From ZC4RG20 sp963782445 (GTDB lineage: Bacteria; Pseudomonadota; Gammaproteobacteria; Steroidobacterales; Rariloculaceae): DNA of 64,000 nucleotides. The position numbers were made by a program, and so were the translations under genes. The DNA lies in contig CAWAJM010000001.1 in assembly GCA_963782445.1 (NCBI GenBank), positions 1 through 64,000 of the forward strand, in the 5' to 3' direction. Shown piece by piece: positions 61,410 through 64,000 of this stretch (position 1 is the first letter of the stretch; each line of letters starts with the position of its first letter). The notes under the pieces were generated by a model, which saw nothing but the letters and a program-made list of their open reading frames with translations, made no database searches and was not told the origin of the DNA.

Positions 61410-62018
61410 GTGCTGTTAGCGCTTTTGTCTTGCCTCTTCGTCGTTGTCTTTGCCGCTGTGTCGTGGTGGGCCCTTCGGGTCCTGAAGGTCGACGCGAGAA
61501 ATTGGGCCGGCGCCTCGCTGCTCGTGCTCTGGGTGGCCGGCGTCGGCGCCAAGGCCCTGTACGACTCCCGCGCCCACGATGCCGGCGATCTGGAGGCATT
61601 GGCTAAGGCCGCGGGGCTCGCGCCGGTACGGGGGGGCGGCTGGTCGGAGGGCGCCGTGCGCGTCGCGGCCGCGCAGGCAAGCGCCCCCGGCGCATCCCAG
61701 GCAGCGGCCGGGAAGGACGCCCCTGGTGCCGTCGCGTCGGTCGAGTCGTTTATCGCCCCCCTGGAGGCGCGGCTCGAAAAGCACCCCGACGACGCGAAAG
61801 GCTGGGCGCTGCTCGCGCAGTCGTACGCGTTCGTCGGCGACGACGCCGGAGCCGAAAAGGCCGTCGCCCGGGCCGCGGCTCTCGGCATGGATGCCGACGC
61901 GCTGCGCGAGCGCGTCGCGGCCGTACGCCTGCAGAACGCGCATGCCGGCCTCGTCGCGGCGCCGGCTGCCGCGCCGGCTGCCGCGCCGGCGCCCGGGCCC
62001 ACCGAGCCCGGCGAGTGA
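61410..62018 (+). CDS. CcmI/CycH-like membrane protein with TPR-like domain, 202 aa
   Basis: One N-terminal helix (VLLALLSCLFVVVFAAVSWW), a second (LLVLWVAGVGAKALYD) and a periplasmic TPR-like unit (GWALLAQSYAFVGDDAGAEK AVARA) resemble the C-terminal part of cytochrome c maturation protein CcmI/NrfG. GTG 61410 is chosen as start since it precedes the first helix; the frame is open upstream but low in sense. The end overlaps the next gene by 4 nt (GTGA). A role in assembling the multiheme cytochrome is an inference. Confidence 0.65.
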   Translation: MLLALLSCLFVVVFAAVSWWALRVLKVDARNWAGASLLVLWVAGVGAKALYDSRAHDAGDLEALAKAAGLAPVRGGGWSEGAVRVAAAQASAPGASQAAAGKDAPGAVASVESFIAPLEARLEKHPDDAKGWALLAQSYAFVGDDAGAEKAVARAAALGMDADALRERVAAVRLQNAHAGLVAAPAAAPAAAPAPGPTEPGE

Positions 62019-62923
62019 GCGCGGTGGCCGCCGTCACGAGCGAAGTCTCCGCCGCCGGTAAGCGCGCACGGCGGCCGGGACGGCGCGGCCTCGCTCCGGC
62101 GGGCTATACCGTCGCCGCGGCCGCGGTCGCGCTCGGCTGGCTGCGGACCCGAGGCGCGCCGCTCGTCGACTCGGGGCACGGGCTCGGCTACGCGCTCGGC
62201 ATCGCAGGTGCGAGCCTCATGACGATCCTGCTCCTGTACCCGTTGCGCAAGCGTGTGCGGCTCCTGCGCGCGCTCGGCCCGACGAAGCACTGGTTCCGCA
62301 TGCACATGCTGTTCGGCGTCGTCGGCCCGATCCTGATCCTTTATCACTGCAACTTCAGGCTAGGTTCGCTGAACAGCAACGTGGCCCTGTTCTGCACACT
62401 GCTCGTCGCGGGCAGCGGGCTCGTAGGCCGCTACCTGTACGCGAAGATTCACGTCGGGCTCTACGGCCAGCGCGCGACGCTCAAGGAGCTGGCCGCACGC
62501 GCTGCGATCGGCGCCGAGCAGCGCCGCAGCACGGCCGCCCTCGTGCCCGAGCTCATCGAGCGCATGACGGCTTTCGACGCGCTCGTGCTGAAGCCGCCCC
62601 AGAGCCTCCTTGCAACGCTCGTGCTGCCGTTCCGTCTGAGTATTCAGACGCGCCTAGCCGCGTGGCGCCTCGTGCGCTACGCGCGCCGGCACCTCAAGGA
62701 GCAGGCGCGCCGCTCGCCTGCCGTGGCCGCCCAGCACCGGCGCTTGAGGGCGGCGACGACGCGGTTTGTCCGCGAGCATCTGCGGCAGGTGCGGCGAGCC
62801 GCCGAGCTCGGCACCTACGAGCGCCTATTCGGTCTGTGGCACGTCTTTCATCTGCCGTTCTTCTACATGCTGGTGCTGACGGCGCTGCTGCACGTCGTCG
62901 CCGTGCACATGTACATGTATTAG
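62015..62923 (+). CDS. Polytopic membrane protein of electron-transfer cluster, 302 aa
   Basis: At least five hydrophobic helices are present, e.g. GASLMTILLLYPLRK, HMLFGVVGPILILYHCNF, TLLVAGSGLVGRYLYAKI and FYMLVLTALLHVVAVHMYMY. Conserved His residues in HMLFGVV, ILYHCN and LLHVVAVH could ligate b-type hemes as in ferric reductase-like proteins. GTG 62015 overlaps the previous stop. By context it would link a quinone pool or the FeS/FAD protein to the multiheme cytochrome. Confidence 0.65.
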   Translation: MSAVAAVTSEVSAAGKRARRPGRRGLAPAGYTVAAAAVALGWLRTRGAPLVDSGHGLGYALGIAGASLMTILLLYPLRKRVRLLRALGPTKHWFRMHMLFGVVGPILILYHCNFRLGSLNSNVALFCTLLVAGSGLVGRYLYAKIHVGLYGQRATLKELAARAAIGAEQRRSTAALVPELIERMTAFDALVLKPPQSLLATLVLPFRLSIQTRLAAWRLVRYARRHLKEQARRSPAVAAQHRRLRAATTRFVREHLRQVRRAAELGTYERLFGLWHVFHLPFFYMLVLTALLHVVAVHMYMY

Positions 62924-63014
62924 CAAAGGAGCCGCGCAGTGGAACGCTTTCGCGAAGGCCATCGCAGCGCCGACCGGCTCCCCGGAGCGGTGTCGGGGAG
63001 GCAATGAGCGCGGG

Positions 63015-64000
63015 ATGGTGGACAGGAAGCACCTCTTGCGCTGCGCGGCGGCACTCCTGCTCGCAGCGGCGGCGGCGGTCATGACCCCGGCCGCGGCGCA
63101 GCTCGGGCCGTTGGACCGCCTCGTCATGCCCGGTCCCGTGGCGAAGGCCCATGCGGACATCGAGAAGGACTGCAAGTCCTGCCACGTGCGCTTCAAGCGG
63201 CAATCGCAGCAGCAGCTGTGCCTCGGCTGCCACAAGGACGTCGCGGCGGACATTGCGGCCGGCAAGGGCTTTCACGGCCGCTCGCCCAAGGTCCAAGCCG
63301 CGAGCGGCGGCAAGGCGTGCGCGGCTTGTCACTCCGAGCACAAGGGCCGCGACGCAGACATTCTTGGGCTCGACGAGAAGGCCTTCGATCATTCGCTGAC
63401 AGATTTTCCCCTGCACGGACGCCATGTCGGGGTCGCCTGCTCGAGCTGCCACGCGGCCGGCAAGCCGTTCCACGAGGCGAAGGCCGACTGTGTGGCCTGC
63501 CATGCCAAGGACGATCGCCATCGCGGCAACCTCGGCCGCCAGTGCGCGGACTGTCATAGCGATGCGGGCTGGAAGGCCGCGAGGTTCGATCATTTCGCGA
63601 AGACGGGCTACCGGCTCACGGGCGCGCATGCGGCCGTCGACTGTGCGGGCTGCCACGCAGACGAGCACTACGCGAACACGAGCGAGCGGTGCGTGGCCTG
63701 TCATCGCGCCGACGACAAACACAAGGGCACGAACGGCAGCGAGTGTCAGAACTGCCACACGACGATCAAATGGGCCGACGTGCACTTCGATCACTTCGCC
63801 GCGAGCCGCTTCGCGTTGACGGGCGGCCATGCGGGACTCGAATGCGGAGCCTGCCATACGGGCGACAAATTTGCGCGCAAGACACCGCGCGTCTGTAACG
63901 ACTGCCACAGGAAGGACGACGTGCACCAAGGCGTCAACGGCGCGAACTGCGAGCACTGTCACCGCGCGACGAAGTGGAAGGACGTGAGCTTCGACCACGC
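63015..64000 (+). CDS. Multiheme c-type cytochrome, at least 12 heme sites (3' end outside window)
   Basis: The frame from ATG 63015 stays open to the window end. A signal peptide (RCAAALLLAAAAAVMTPAAA) is followed by 12 C-x-x-C-H motifs in order: CKSCH, CLGCH, CAACH, CSSCH, CVACH, CADCH, CAGCH, CVACH, CQNCH, CGACH, CNDCH and CEHCH. From about residue 115 they fall into repeats that alternate with F-D-H and LTG-type segments (RFDHFAKTGYRLTGAHA, HFDHFAASRFALTGGHA); these His residues are likely distal ligands. Such proteins are periplasmic electron wires. The gene continues beyond the window. Confidence 0.9.
   Translation, partial: MVDRKHLLRCAAALLLAAAAAVMTPAAAQLGPLDRLVMPGPVAKAHADIEKDCKSCHVRFKRQSQQQLCLGCHKDVAADIAAGKGFHGRSPKVQAASGGKACAACHSEHKGRDADILGLDEKAFDHSLTDFPLHGRHVGVACSSCHAAGKPFHEAKADCVACHAKDDRHRGNLGRQCADCHSDAGWKAARFDHFAKTGYRLTGAHAAVDCAGCHADEHYANTSERCVACHRADDKHKGTNGSECQNCHTTIKWADVHFDHFAASRFALTGGHAGLECGACHTGDKFARKTPRVCNDCHRKDDVHQGVNGANCEHCHRATKWKDVSFDH

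Noticed and set aside
62694..63998. Long minus-strand open frame opposite the cytochrome gene
   Set aside because: The plus strand encodes 12 C-x-x-C-H motifs and a signal peptide; the minus frame is Arg/Ala-rich shadow.

Overview
The window is high-GC DNA from a proteobacterium, most likely an uncultured gammaproteobacterium. Typical signs are the Tat and Sec exported proteins, IS66 and IS21 debris, an aromatic-acid symporter, a flavocytochrome of the p-cresol methylhydroxylase type and a multiheme cytochrome c. No rRNA or species marker is present, so the assignment is an inference. The first ~5 kb is visibly richer in A+T than the rest.

Positions 1-27.6 kb are an accessory, defence-rich region. 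It opens with the C-terminal part of a Ser/Thr-kinase-like protein and a TPR protein. Next come a SIR2-STAND NTPase and a small mobile module (RHH protein, rolling-circle-type initiator, serine recombinase) whose recombinase reads into a tRNA-Arg(UCG) gene. Two HNH nucleases follow. The most notable block is 10.4-18.4 kb: one minus-strand unit with sigma factor, HTH regulator, a metalloprotease-helicase-nuclease fusion, and a four-gene ubiquitin-like conjugation cassette (tandem Ubl, E2, JAB peptidase, E1) in BIL order. Two diverged copies of a 47-bp hairpin element lie at both ends of the sigma-regulator-helicase part. Beyond it, three direct copies of a 32-bp repeat separate an IS91-type remnant, an AbiE toxin-antitoxin pair, a truncated SMC ATPase plus Fic enzyme, and a cupin/kinase/enolase/dehydrogenase cluster that carries frameshifts and a deletion.

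Positions 27.6-49.8 kb are a patchwork of intact metabolic genes and gene fragments. It holds MarC, an alpha/beta hydrolase, YCII and VOC proteins, an anti-sigma/TonB protein with a broken sigma factor, an M20 peptidase, a flavocytochrome pair, a HAD hydrolase and a homocysteine S-methyltransferase. The fragments come from a serine protease, methyltransferase, DoxX, FtsX-like permease, GNAT and DUF402 genes. Two related IS66 elements in opposite orientation lie here: the first is truncated on its left, and the second is complete with an 8-bp target duplication. A tRNA 3'-end-like fragment at 49.80 kb may mark the island edge.

Positions 49.8-64 kb look like ordinary chromosome: an amidohydrolase, tRNA-Sec, an OYE-family reductase, a 1-Cys peroxiredoxin, a resorcylate-decarboxylase-like hydrolase, an AAHS transporter, a SYLF protein, and an electron-transfer cluster (FeS/FAD oxidoreductase, TPR membrane protein, membrane protein, cytochrome with at least 12 hemes) that runs off the end of the window.
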